Below, piece by piece: positions 1 through 6,744 of a DNA stretch of 35,532 bases. Each line of letters starts with the position of its first letter. Within the stretch, counting starts at the first letter, position 1. The stretch comes from a virus: positions 1 through 35,532 of IMG/VR virus record IMGVR_UViG_3300037963_005058; one strand, given 5' to 3'. The notes beneath the pieces are model-generated. The model was given only the letters and a program-made list of their open reading frames with translations. It ran no database searches and was not told the origin of the DNA. The position numbers were made by a program, and so were the translations under genes.

Positions 1-165
1 GATACGGTCGACTTGCTGCTTGGCGCTGTTGTTGACTCTGATGGCGCCAGGGGTATTGCTAATCTTGATGTCAGGATTGCACAAAACGTAACAGCATTTG
101 CAACTGGAGAGTTTGCAAGTAAGAATGACTGGGCAGCAACTGCGGGCCTGAAAATGAGGTGGTAA
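1..165 (+). CDS. Small late protein, C-terminal part (start lies off this edge)
   Basis: The frame is open from base 1 to a TAA at 163-165 and encodes 54 residues. They alternate polar and hydrophobic positions and end in AGLKMRW, an aromatic C-terminus like that of beta-strand-rich or outer-membrane-barrel proteins. From memory, short phage proteins with a DVRI...TAFA...AGLKMRW-type ending occur near lysis genes, but none has a function I can name. The start is not on this edge. The GTG-initiated frame at the other end of the window (35509-35532) is in phase with this one and would give a 62-aa protein if the sequence is circular. Function unknown. Confidence 0.6.
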   Translation, partial: DTVDLLLGAVVDSDGARGIANLDVRIAQNVTAFATGEFASKNDWAATAGLKMRW

Positions 166-166
166 T

Positions 167-430
167 ATGCCGAAGAAACGAGACCCAAAATTAGTTCGCG
201 CCGGAGTTACGCGATACAACAAGCCGAAGCGCACGCCAAACGGGCCTAAGAAGTTTGTTGTGGTTGCTAAGGTTGGCGACAAAACCAAGACGATTCGCTT
301 TGGTGACCCCAACATGAAAATTAAGAAGAACGTGCCAGCTCGCAAGAAATCGTTTAGGGCACGGCATAAATGCGATTCAAATCCTCCATCAAAACTTACA
401 GCTCGATATTGGTCGTGTAAAAACTGGTGA
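167..430 (+). CDS. Small basic protein, DUF5754-like
   Basis: This 87-aa lysine/arginine-rich protein starts one base after the preceding stop. Its pattern (KRDPKLVRAG, YNKPKRTP, then VVAKVGDKTKTIRFG, RKKSFRARH and a C-terminal aromatic stretch ending in W) matches from memory a family in marine phages and large DNA viruses that I associate with the name DUF5754. No enzymatic motif is visible. The charge suggests nucleic-acid binding, but that is inference. It is the first of three consecutive very basic small genes in the late block. The next gene's ATG lies just after this gene's stop and its SD-like GGTGA covers the stop, so the two are probably translationally coupled. Confidence 0.8.
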   Translation: MPKKRDPKLVRAGVTRYNKPKRTPNGPKKFVVVAKVGDKTKTIRFGDPNMKIKKNVPARKKSFRARHKCDSNPPSKLTARYWSCKNW

Positions 431-435
431 AAAAA

Positions 436-627
436 ATGGCAGTCAGAAAAAAAGCAAAAAGCCGAGTAAACGAAGCAGGCAACTATACGAAGCCGACAAT
501 GCGCAAGCGCCTGTTTAACAAAATCAAGGCGGGCAGCAAAGGTGGAAAGCCTGGTCAGTGGTCGGCACGTAAAGCGCAAATGCTGGCTAAACAGTACAAG
601 GCCGCAGGCGGGGGGTACAAAAGCTGA
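436..627 (+). CDS. Small basic protein (GGKPGQWSARKAQ family)
   Basis: This is a 63-aa basic protein. I chose ATG 436 because GGTGA (426-430) lies five bases upstream; a GTG at 427 overlapping the previous stop would add three residues. The core GSKGGKPGQWSARKAQMLAK followed by a GGGY end is a pattern I recall from many marine phage small proteins of unknown function. The tryptophan-serine-arginine segment and the glycine-rich tail are the conserved parts. The stop shares a base with the next start (TGATG). Role unknown; DNA binding or virion packing is a guess from charge and late position. Confidence 0.75.
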   Translation: MAVRKKAKSRVNEAGNYTKPTMRKRLFNKIKAGSKGGKPGQWSARKAQMLAKQYKAAGGGYKS

Positions 628-869
628 TGGCCCTTAAGAAAACGCAGAAAAGTCTTAAAAAATGGACTAAACAAAAATGGCGCACCGCCTCTGGCAAGAA
701 GTCGAGCGAAACGGGCGAGGTTTACGCGCCAGCCGCAACGATTAGAAAGTTGAAAAGCACAGCGGCAGGTCGTAAAAAGTTAGCTGCCGCTAATAAGAAA
801 AAGCGAGCAGCAACAAAAGCAGGAAAGCAGCACGCAAGGCACGGGCTGCACAAAGGGAAGAAACGATGA
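627..869 (+). CDS. Small lysine-rich protein, possibly DUF5872-like
   Basis: This 80-aa protein is dominated by Lys, Arg and Ala. It carries KKWTKQKWRTASGKKS near the N-terminus and a low-complexity histone-tail-like C-terminus. The paired-tryptophan N-terminal motif resembles, from memory, small proteins of marine phages and giant viruses (the name DUF5872 is uncertain). There are no catalytic motifs. The start overlaps the previous stop as TGATG, and its own stop overlaps the next ATG as ATGA, so it belongs to a tightly coupled operon. A nucleic-acid-condensing role would suit the composition but is not shown. Confidence 0.75.
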   Translation: MALKKTQKSLKKWTKQKWRTASGKKSSETGEVYAPAATIRKLKSTAAGRKKLAAANKKKRAATKAGKQHARHGLHKGKKR

Positions 870-1555
870 GTTTTTTAGTTGCAAACCTACCGCTTGAACC
901 GGTGTTTGTACGCAATGAGTTCTTATACAATTTCAAAAAAGGCCACGGCGAGTTCACCAAGGGATATTGGGTCAGCGTCAAAGCACAGAAACACCGCGCG
1001 TTGCTTTTTGAGACGTTGCTTGAGAACGGCGCTCTCTACGACAAGCTGCCCATCGAGGCATTTGTTCACGACAAAGAAGGTGATTTTCGTTTTGACCAAG
1101 GTGAGCTGGCGCTTTGGGACATGGATGCGTGGCACATTACGACAATCGTTAAAGATGCCTTGCGTCACCTCGACGCAAAGGTTCGGGTAGGCAAGGAGTT
1201 GGTAGGCGGGACATACGTTTGCACGGTCGACCAAGTCGACGCTGATGGCGCATTGATGCCGACGTGTGCATCTATACCAAAAGAGCACAAGTCGCAAAAC
1301 ATCCTAGCGCTTGAGAACGGTCAGTTCTGCTCAATGCCGAACAATCGCATACTTTGGACCGAGCCGAGTCTCACTAAAGTTGTTGGGCCGCCGGACTTTG
1401 AAGCGTGCGAAGAGATTTACTTTAGCAACACAGGACTAAACTACTGCCACACAGATGCGTGGTTCTATGAGGGGAAGCCAGATGAAGAAAAAACCAATGA
1501 AGCCGAAAATGAAAAAGGTGATGCCGAAAAAGAAAAAGCCAAAGAAGAAGCCTAA
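866..1555 (+). CDS. Hypothetical 229-aa late protein
   Basis: The start overlaps the previous stop (ATGA), with AAGGGAAG as ribosome site. The first 190 residues look like a compact alpha/beta domain rich in aromatics (KGYWVSVK, DMDAWHITTIV). The last 25 residues are a low-complexity Glu/Lys/Ala tail that is probably disordered. I recall similar uncharacterised proteins in marine podoviruses but know no function. No signal peptide, membrane segment or enzyme motif is visible. It lies between the basic small genes and the endolysin, so a virion or lysis-timing role is possible but unsupported. Confidence 0.75.
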   Translation: MSFLVANLPLEPVFVRNEFLYNFKKGHGEFTKGYWVSVKAQKHRALLFETLLENGALYDKLPIEAFVHDKEGDFRFDQGELALWDMDAWHITTIVKDALRHLDAKVRVGKELVGGTYVCTVDQVDADGALMPTCASIPKEHKSQNILALENGQFCSMPNNRILWTEPSLTKVVGPPDFEACEEIYFSNTGLNYCHTDAWFYEGKPDEEKTNEAENEKGDAEKEKAKEEA

Positions 1556-1569
1556 GAAAATGAGCTACT

Positions 1570-1992
1570 ATGGGTAAAGTGGGCCAATATTTTTCGGCAT
1601 CAGAGTTTGCGTGCAATTGCTGCGGAAAAACTAATCCCGCGCAGTCTCTTGTTACTGTCTTGGATAGCGTGCGCAAACAGCTTGGCCCACTAAGAATCAA
1701 CTCGTCGTATCGGTGTGAGCAGCACAACAAGGCAGTTGGCGGTGCCTCGAAGAGCTGGCATTTGCCGAGAGATGGGATATGCTACGCCGCCGATGTTACT
1801 TATGTAGATGCAACTAAGCGCCATGGCGCTTATATGCTTCGTTTGTACATTGAACTTGAGAATGCGGCTCGTAGATTAGGCACTGGGTTCGGATTAGGGC
1901 TTTACGAGAATTTTATCCACTTCGATACTCGTGGCTCTTCACCAGAGCGAGCAAAAGCGGCGCGGTGGTTCAAATACAACTGGCCGAGATAA
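1570..1992 (+). CDS. M15-family peptidase endolysin (D-Ala-D-Ala carboxypeptidase-like)
   Basis: This 140-aa protein is typical of phage Peptidase_M15_3 enzymes, which cut peptidoglycan cross-links and act as endolysins. The zinc ligands are visible as SWH (His64), AADVT (Asp75) and FIHFD (His117), and the substrate-side arginine pattern NSSYRCEQHN precedes them. The N-terminal YFSASEFACNCCG is also standard for the family. There is no signal peptide, so it would need the holin at 35242 to reach the wall. It is the last + strand gene before the convergent methyltransferase, and thus the end of the late transcript if the genome is circular. Confidence 0.92.
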   Translation: MGKVGQYFSASEFACNCCGKTNPAQSLVTVLDSVRKQLGPLRINSSYRCEQHNKAVGGASKSWHLPRDGICYAADVTYVDATKRHGAYMLRLYIELENAARRLGTGFGLGLYENFIHFDTRGSSPERAKAARWFKYNWPR

Positions 1993-2064
1993 ATCCCCAC
2001 CCTGTGTTTTAAAATCAAATCTGTTTGAGGGATTCAATAACAAATCACACCTTTGCGGGTGGGG
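1993..2064. repeat. Inverted repeat at the convergent gene junction
   Basis: CCCCACCC (1995-2002) and GGGTGGGG (2057-2064) are perfect complements about 54 bases apart. A second, mutually exclusive pairing is AATCCC (1992-1997) with GGGATT (2029-2034). The element sits where the late + transcript and the - strand modification transcript converge, so it could slow or end transcription. It lacks the T-run of a classical terminator, so the role is tentative. Confidence 0.3.
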
Positions 2065-2791
2065 CCCTTGTTTCTATCATTTCTTTAAGGGCAAGTCCAA
2101 CCCGATATCCGACTGCCGGCGTCACGGCATTACCTAAGCATCTAACTCGGTCCACCCGATGGGGAATCCCTGAAGCCACTCGACAAACTCCGGGTTCACG
2201 GTCCCACCTAGCACCTCCGGCAACTGCGGCGTGTGCCCAGTGTCCTTCCATCCCTTCCCGCTTCGGTAGTCGCGAGCGGTCGGAGTCGGGAACGTTTCGG
2301 TATGCGATGATAAAAACTCTAAACCTAACGTGTGGGGCACCGACCGCCGAACTCGATAAAGTGTCAAATCTTGCATTGTACCCGATGCTGGCCAGTCCCC
2401 CAAGAACGTTTCCGATTCCGTTGGCGTTAGTAATAAGCCCTGCCGGGTTTTCCACGACGACGTACTGGGGCAATAGCTCGCTACAAATTCGCAGCATGTG
2501 CCACCAAAGGGAGGAATGGGGGCCAGCCACACCAGCTTGTTTTCTGACGACTTGCCCGCTGACGCTTGTGTCGGTGCAGGGGAATCCTCCCGCGATGATA
2601 GAAACTCTTTCGAGATTAGCAGCTCCAACTGTTCGGGCATCTTCAAACCTCCTTGCTTTTGGCCAATGTTTAGCCAGCACGCGGCGGGCGTACTCGTTTT
2701 TCTCAACCTGCCAAACTGTTTCACCCAGGCCGGCAGCTTCAAGTCCAAGCTCAAGGCCGCCAATCCCGGAAAATAAACTTCCGATTTTCAC
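2045..2791 (-). CDS. dcm: C5-cytosine DNA methyltransferase
   Basis: This 248-aa enzyme transfers a methyl group from S-adenosylmethionine to C5 of cytosine in DNA. Motif I is FSGIGGLELGLEAAG (residues 7-21), motif IV GGFPCTDTS with catalytic Cys72, motif VI VVVENPAG with Glu114, motif VIII GAPHVRFRVFIIA (151-163), a very short target-recognition region, and motif X RCLGNAVTPAVG (217-228). It is short for the family, as phage versions often are. The start overlaps the end of the PAPS-reductase-like gene by four bases (ATGA), so the two are co-translated. A second open frame with its own strong SD lies wholly inside it (2134-2640). Likely role: protecting phage DNA from host restriction. Confidence 0.95.
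   Translation of the reverse strand: MKIGSLFSGIGGLELGLEAAGLGETVWQVEKNEYARRVLAKHWPKARRFEDARTVGAANLERVSIIAGGFPCTDTSVSGQVVRKQAGVAGPHSSLWWHMLRICSELLPQYVVVENPAGLITNANGIGNVLGGLASIGYNARFDTLSSSAVGAPHVRFRVFIIAYRNVPDSDRSRLPKREGMEGHWAHAAVAGGARWDREPGVCRVASGIPHRVDRVRCLGNAVTPAVGYRVGLALKEMIETRAPPAKV
2134..2640 (-). CDS. Gene nested in dcm in another frame (candidate overprinted protein, 168 aa)
   Basis: This frame lies entirely within dcm, shifted by one base. Its ATG at 2640 is preceded by AAGGAGG (2654-2648) with a seven-base spacer, among the best SD sites in the window, although here it is also dcm coding sequence. The frame is open for 168 codons. The protein shows STSSWKTRQ, WPASGTM, PTPTARDY and NPEFVEWLQGFPIGWTEL, a set I recall from many phage proteins usually called hypothetical. 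Caution: those motifs occupy the same DNA as conserved dcm motifs (VVVENPAG, the segment before GAPH, and RVASGIPHRVDR), so family resemblance alone could be a shadow of dcm conservation. Function unknown; a methyltransferase partner or anti-restriction role is speculation. Confidence 0.55.
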   Translation of the reverse strand: MPEQLELLISKEFLSSREDSPAPTQASAGKSSENKLVWLAPIPPFGGTCCEFVASYCPSTSSWKTRQGLLLTPTESETFLGDWPASGTMQDLTLYRVRRSVPHTLGLEFLSSHTETFPTPTARDYRSGKGWKDTGHTPQLPEVLGGTVNPEFVEWLQGFPIGWTELDA

Positions 2792-3732
2792 GGAGTATAT
2801 TCTCCGTCAGGACCAGGCATATCGCAGAGCCCCCAAAGCTGGCACCCGCGCTCACTTTCATCGGCAGGAAGAAAAAGCTCAAGACCGTATTGATAACCGC
2901 CCCGCTCTGTTTGTGCCCACTTGACAACTTTGTCTATTGGCCAACACTCGCCCGTCCCGCCGGTCTTAGCTTGAAAGAAAGCTGGCTTGCCAATGCCACG
3001 GCTCTCGAATGTCTCGCCGTTTTCCGCTAACCGCTGCGCCGCTTTCTCTGCAACCTTTTCCTCTAGTGTCCTGATTTGAACAATTCTATCGGGGTCCGTT
3101 TTTGCGACTGCGAGAATCTCGCTTTTCTTTGACATAATACAAGGCCAGCAACCCACCCTCTCAGATGGATATTTGTCTTTGAGGTACAACGGACAAGGGC
3201 GTAAGTTGTTACGCTTGTGAATGTCGATTACGTCCTGAACTACCCACGTAATTAGAGGCCGCCAAGTGTCACAAAGATTTTTTCCCAAGATAGAACCAGG
3301 CTCCCATCGGTCCATTTTGCTGCGGGCCTTACTCTCGGCTGCCCGAATCCCGACCGCGTTAATCGGCAAAGGGTCGTTGCCAAGCTCCCGGATATAGTCC
3401 CGGATAGGGAGCTTTTTTAATTGCTCAGTGCAGAACCTCGACATGCGCGAGGGCATTGCGCCCTTAGAAACCACAAGGTCAGGCATCCCTCCAGGATATT
3501 TTTTGCTGACGACTCTGTGAAAGCGCTCGCCAAGCAACGGCTTAACAGTGTCCTCTATGTACTGATAAAGCACGGGGTGCTCCCACCCTGTATCCGCCCA
3601 GACATAGTGAACGTCGTTGCTTTCCTCGAACCCGTTTTCCTTTAACCACAGAGCCATGGCAATCGAGTCCTTGCCCCCGCTAACAGAGCAAACGATTGGC
3701 CTACCTGAATCTTTGATTTCTTGGTTGTTCAT
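2788..3732 (-). CDS. PAPS-reductase-like protein (PP-loop ATP pyrophosphatase family)
   Basis: This 314-aa protein belongs to the PAPS reductase/DndC-like superfamily, whose members use an ATP-binding PP-loop in sulfur or adenylyl chemistry. The PP-loop SGGKDS is at residues 18-23, GIRAAES at 129-135, and cysteines occur at 101, 154, 180, 195 and 198. The RPCPLYL and GCWPC segments resemble an iron-sulfur or thiol site. Phages usually do not reduce sulfate, so a nucleic-acid sulfur modification role is a reasonable inference from the adjacent methyltransferase, to which it is coupled by a four-base overlap. Its ATG 3732 lies inside the end of the 52-aa gene upstream. Confidence 0.88.
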   Translation of the reverse strand: MNNQEIKDSGRPIVCSVSGGKDSIAMALWLKENGFEESNDVHYVWADTGWEHPVLYQYIEDTVKPLLGERFHRVVSKKYPGGMPDLVVSKGAMPSRMSRFCTEQLKKLPIRDYIRELGNDPLPINAVGIRAAESKARSKMDRWEPGSILGKNLCDTWRPLITWVVQDVIDIHKRNNLRPCPLYLKDKYPSERVGCWPCIMSKKSEILAVAKTDPDRIVQIRTLEEKVAEKAAQRLAENGETFESRGIGKPAFFQAKTGGTGECWPIDKVVKWAQTERGGYQYGLELFLPADESERGCQLWGLCDMPGPDGEYTP

Positions 3733-3859
3733 CCCATGCCCCTACCCTGTTAAGTTCTGACGCAATGCGTTTGTTGAGAATGCGTTCCTTGCAGCTGGCG
3801 CAATAGACGCACCAGCCAAGGAAGCTCACAGCAACGACCGAAAAAATGCCTAGAATCAT
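3701..3859 (-). CDS. 52-aa single-pass membrane protein
   Basis: This small gene begins at ATG 3859 with a strong SD (GGAGGGG) five to six bases upstream. The N-terminal segment MILGIFSVVAVSFLGW, continuing into CVYC, is a transmembrane helix; a basic, polar tail of about 30 residues follows. Three cysteines flank the helix end. The 3' end overlaps the start of the PAPS-reductase-like gene by 32 bases in another frame, implying coupled translation. No family recognised. The ribosome site, the helix and the operon spacing are the evidence that it is real. Confidence 0.6.
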   Translation of the reverse strand: MILGIFSVVAVSFLGWCVYCASCKERILNKRIASELNRVGAWDEQPRNQRFR

Positions 3860-3898
3860 GTTCCCCTCCACTCTTGATTCTACCCCTGCTTTGCCAGT

Positions 3899-4126
3899 CT
3901 ACCAACTGTTTCCACCGCTTGAGGCGCCGCCGTCGTCATCAGGAGCTAGGCTCAAAATATAATCTGGGTGCGCGTCTGACTCTTTCCGGTCATTCTCTTG
4001 CAGGACAATCCGACGACCGCCAAGCATTACGCCCAGCACGCCTTCAAGCTGGCCCGTAAGAACGCCCTGCTTTTTTCCCTTCCAAAGTGCTGCAAGTTTT
4101 TCCCAACGTTGTTTTTGTTCTGCCAT
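3899..4126 (-). CDS. 75-aa hypothetical early protein
   Basis: ATG 4126 has GGAG about nine bases upstream and is the first gene of the - strand modification operon. The protein has a basic N-terminal helix (KQRWEKLAALWKGKKQG), a middle beta-like part (VMLGGRRIVLQEN) and an acidic Asp/Gly/Ser-rich tail. The segment NDRKESDAHPDY recalls a motif in small phage and plasmid proteins near DNA-metabolism genes (DUF736-like), but the match is weak. Function not known. Its promoter is probably the minus arm of the palindrome at 4157-4189. Confidence 0.7.
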   Translation of the reverse strand: MAEQKQRWEKLAALWKGKKQGVLTGQLEGVLGVMLGGRRIVLQENDRKESDAHPDYILSLAPDDDGGASSGGNSW

Positions 4127-4156
4127 GTTTTTTTCTCCATGGTTAAGGTTGTGCGG

Positions 4157-4189
4157 TTGACACTAGCATCAATATGATGGTAACGTCAA
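4157..4189. promoter_or_regulatory. Divergent early promoter pair within a 33-bp imperfect palindrome
   Basis: On the + strand TTGACA (4157-4162), an 18-base spacer and TAACGT (4181-4186) would serve the recombination operon. On the - strand TTGACG (4189-4184), an 18-base spacer and TAGTGT (4165-4160) would serve the modification operon. The two overlap head-on: the -35 of one covers the -10 of the other, and the whole region is an inverted repeat (TTGAC..TA.CATCA around ATA). The - strand copy shares TTGACG..ACCATCA with the promoter at 11037. Only one side may fire at a time, and the palindrome may also be a repressor site. Confidence 0.55.
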
Positions 4190-4219
4190 GTTATTGGCTA
4201 ATCCAAAGGAGACTTTTTT

Positions 4220-5134
4220 ATGGAAGCAGTGAAGACAGATGAGCAAGCGGAATGGCTAGAATATTGGTCACGTCGTAATTGTATTGGTAGCTCTGATATT
4301 AAGAGCATTGTAGGGACGTGCTCTCAGCGTGGCCCGCATGACGTTCACATCGCAAAGACGGATGAAAACTATGTGGACAAGGTAAAGCCTAACATGGTGG
4401 TCGGCCTTGTTATGGAGCCAGCACTGGGCGAACTTACAAGAATAAAGCTTGCCGATCATGGAATTGAAGTAACCCTTAAGCCGGGGAAGACGTACACCAA
4501 AGAGATTGACGGGGTAAGGCTGCGGGATACCCCCGACTTCATTGCGGTGGAGAGTACGCGGCACCGCAAGCCGTTGTATGTCATTGAGACAAAAACAGCA
4601 TACAGTGCCGACAGGGACCACTACGGCGAGGAATGGTCTGATGATGTTAATGAGGGCTACCGCGATCAATGCGTCTGGCATTGCGGTATGACAGGAGCCC
4701 CGCACTGTGTTTTGGCGGTGCAGTTTTGGGCTGGGGATTTTCCAGAGATTTACATTGTGCAAGCAGACGAGGAGCGTTTTAACTTCTTGGTGAAATCCGC
4801 AATTGAATTCTGGAAACGGTACGTTGATGGCGACGAAACCCCGCCAATCGACAAAACCGCCGCGTGTCGCAGAAATCTCTCCAGGCTTGAGGAAAGCCGT
4901 CATCATTTGAAGGAATGCACCGACGAACAAGTTGCACTCTTTAAGGAGCTTCGGGACCTTAATCTGAAGATTGATACAATGAGCACGCGCAAAAAGGTGA
5001 TTGAGAATCAGCTTATTCAAGAGGTTGGCGAGTACAAGGGTATCGATTTTGAGGGCGGTGCTAAGTTTACCTATGCCGCAAACAAACGCGGCAAGCGCAC
5101 GATGCGCTCTAACTTTAAAGGCTTGGAGGATTAA
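4220..5134 (+). CDS. YqaJ-family viral recombinase/exonuclease
   Basis: This 304-aa protein matches lambda-exonuclease/YqaJ nucleases, which resect double-stranded DNA ends to give single strands for annealing. Visible elements are IGSSDI (22-27), Glu66 in VGLVMEPALG, Asp106 in TPDF, the Glu123-x-Lys125 of VIETKTA and Gln150 in YRDQCVWHCGMTG; these make up the PD-(D/E)xK core. The C-terminal 90 residues are helical. AAAGGAG lies eight bases before ATG 4220. It is first in an operon with the annealing protein and PrimPol, the usual exonuclease-annealase pairing. Cytoplasmic; no sign of damage. Confidence 0.92.
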   Translation: MEAVKTDEQAEWLEYWSRRNCIGSSDIKSIVGTCSQRGPHDVHIAKTDENYVDKVKPNMVVGLVMEPALGELTRIKLADHGIEVTLKPGKTYTKEIDGVRLRDTPDFIAVESTRHRKPLYVIETKTAYSADRDHYGEEWSDDVNEGYRDQCVWHCGMTGAPHCVLAVQFWAGDFPEIYIVQADEERFNFLVKSAIEFWKRYVDGDETPPIDKTAACRRNLSRLEESRHHLKECTDEQVALFKELRDLNLKIDTMSTRKKVIENQLIQEVGEYKGIDFEGGAKFTYAANKRGKRTMRSNFKGLED

Positions 5135-5135
5135 A

Positions 5136-5948
5136 ATGAGCGAGATGTTACCGGTAGAATTGGCAATGATGATGAACGACGTGGCTTCACTAAATCCGCA
5201 AGAACGTCTTCAGTTGGTGAAGCGCCTTTGTGAGACGTTGCGCTTGAATCCATTAACCAACCCCTTTCAGTATATAAAGCTGAACGGTCGGCTTACGCTA
5301 TACGCAACAAAAGGCTGTACTGACCAACTGCGCCGTGTTCATGGTGTCTCTATTGAGATGCTCGACCACACAGTTAAGGATGGCAGAATTAGGACACACG
5401 TTCGAGCCACGATTCCAGACGAGCGCCAGCCTTCTGGTGTTCGTACAGATGAAGACATCGGTACCGTGTTTTTGGGCAAAGGCAATGACGCCTTAAACAA
5501 TGAGATGAAGGCCATCACAAAGGCAAAGCGCCGCGTTACTTTGGCAATTTGCGGTCTTGGCCTGTTGGATGAAAGCGAGCTTGAAACCATTCCAAGGGAG
5601 AGCATACAGCAGGTAGAGGCCCCGGCAGAGGTCAAGGCTGTACTGATGCCGCCGAAGAAAGAGAAAGAAAAGCCTAAGCCAAAGAAGTCCCGCACCGCAG
5701 CGGCGAACAAGAAAGCTATGGCTAAAGTTGCCAAGTCTTTTGCAGAGGCGGGCATTTCTGATGCGCAGCTTCTCGCTCACCTGGGTATTGATGACCCTTT
5801 GCAGTTTACTGAGGACATGCAGAAAGAACTGCGCGAGACATTTAAGCAGGTTTCTCGCGGTCAGTACCCCAAAGGACTAGAGCCTATGGTTACTTGCTCC
5901 GCTGAAGTCCCAGCGCCCCCCGGCCAAGACATGGCAGGAGTTGAGTGA
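5136..5948 (+). CDS. Single-strand annealing protein (phage recombinase)
   Basis: I chose ATG 5136 because GGAGG (5125-5129) sits six bases upstream; an in-frame start farther upstream would overlap the exonuclease gene. The 270-aa protein has the pattern TNPFQYIKLNGRLTLYATKG near residue 47, then TDQLRRVHGVSI, and AITKAKRRVTLAICGLGLLDE near residue 130. I recall this from phage annealing proteins that sit beside YqaJ exonucleases. A Lys/Pro-rich flexible linker follows around residues 165-190, then a small C-terminal helical part that may bind SSB or a partner. The stop overlaps the next ATG (TGATG). The RecT/Rad52-type role rests on pattern and context. Confidence 0.8.
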   Translation: MSEMLPVELAMMMNDVASLNPQERLQLVKRLCETLRLNPLTNPFQYIKLNGRLTLYATKGCTDQLRRVHGVSIEMLDHTVKDGRIRTHVRATIPDERQPSGVRTDEDIGTVFLGKGNDALNNEMKAITKAKRRVTLAICGLGLLDESELETIPRESIQQVEAPAEVKAVLMPPKKEKEKPKPKKSRTAAANKKAMAKVAKSFAEAGISDAQLLAHLGIDDPLQFTEDMQKELRETFKQVSRGQYPKGLEPMVTCSAEVPAPPGQDMAGVE

Positions 5949-6733
5949 TGCTTGGATGGGCACTTTGGTTTGCTAACAATGGTTGGCCGATATTCCCAGC
6001 GCATGGGATTGTTGACGGCGTGTGCACATGTCGCCGTGGGCCAGAGTGTTCATCCCCAGGCAAGCATCCCGACACTCGGCGAGGGTGGAAGGATGCGAGT
6101 TTGGACCCCGAACAAATTAGGGCATGGTGCGCACGCAATGCGCACCTCAACCTTGCCCTTGCGTGCGGCAATATTACAGTGCTCGACGTGGACGGCGAGA
6201 AGGGCCGCCAGAGCCTCGAAAGTCTTTTAGATAAAGATAGGGCTGCATATCTTAGAGCGACGCCCAGAGCCCGCACAGGAGGCGGTGGGTGGCATCTATT
6301 TTTCCAAGGCGTGGACGTGAAAAACTTGGTTGGGATGAAACCAGGTCTTGATATCAGAAGCCGGGGCGGGCATGTCATTCTCCCGCCGTCGATGCACATT
6401 TCTGGCAAGCGATACGCTTTTGACCGCTGCCCCACCAAGTACAAGTTGCAGAAGTTTCCGAGGTGGCTGCTCAAGATTGCTAAAGATGACAAGCCGCGCA
6501 TCCAGACAGTTACATCTTCAAGTACCGAGCCGGTAGACATTGATAACATCCCGGTCATCCCAGAATACCGCAACAACACGCTAACATCTCTATGCGGTAA
6601 GCTCTTCAAGCGAGGGCACACAGTCGAAGAAGTTTCGGCCATCTTATTGGCCATTAACAACAACAAATGCCAGCCGCCGCTCGGCACGGCAGAAGTGGAG
6701 CGGATTGTTTGGTCCGTTTCGCGATATCATTAA
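5948..6733 (+). CDS. PrimPol: bifunctional DNA primase/polymerase with PriCT-like C-terminus
   Basis: The start ATG overlaps the previous stop; a GTG three bases earlier is possible. The 261-aa protein has the archaeo-eukaryotic primase (Prim-Pol) catalytic pattern: Asp80 and Asp82 in LDVDG, His116 in TGGGGWHLFF, and DIRSRGGHVILPPS near 136-149. A Cys/His cluster (C26, C28, C34, H40) may bind zinc. The last 65 residues (RNNTLTSLCGKLFKRGHT, then VERIVWS) resemble the PriCT_1 domain. It makes primers and short DNA at the fork. The partner SF3 helicase is not fused but encoded separately on the other strand (7925-9310). Confidence 0.92.
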   Translation: MLGWALWFANNGWPIFPAHGIVDGVCTCRRGPECSSPGKHPDTRRGWKDASLDPEQIRAWCARNAHLNLALACGNITVLDVDGEKGRQSLESLLDKDRAAYLRATPRARTGGGGWHLFFQGVDVKNLVGMKPGLDIRSRGGHVILPPSMHISGKRYAFDRCPTKYKLQKFPRWLLKIAKDDKPRIQTVTSSSTEPVDIDNIPVIPEYRNNTLTSLCGKLFKRGHTVEEVSAILLAINNNKCQPPLGTAEVERIVWSVSRYH

Positions 6734-6744
6734 GGAGCTAACCA

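Noticed and set aside
2025-2924. 299-codon + strand frame opposite the methyltransferase region
   Set aside because: It is antisense to two well-supported overlapping genes, is rich in Pro/Ser/Arg as shadows are, has no ribosome site and no recognisable motif.
4268-5020. 250-codon - strand frame opposite the YqaJ gene
   Set aside because: No SD or operon context, and the composition is that of an antisense shadow of a conserved gene.
5890-6687. 265-codon - strand frame opposite PrimPol
   Set aside because: Antisense to a gene with clear catalytic motifs; low-complexity Ser/Arg/Pro sequence; no ribosome site.
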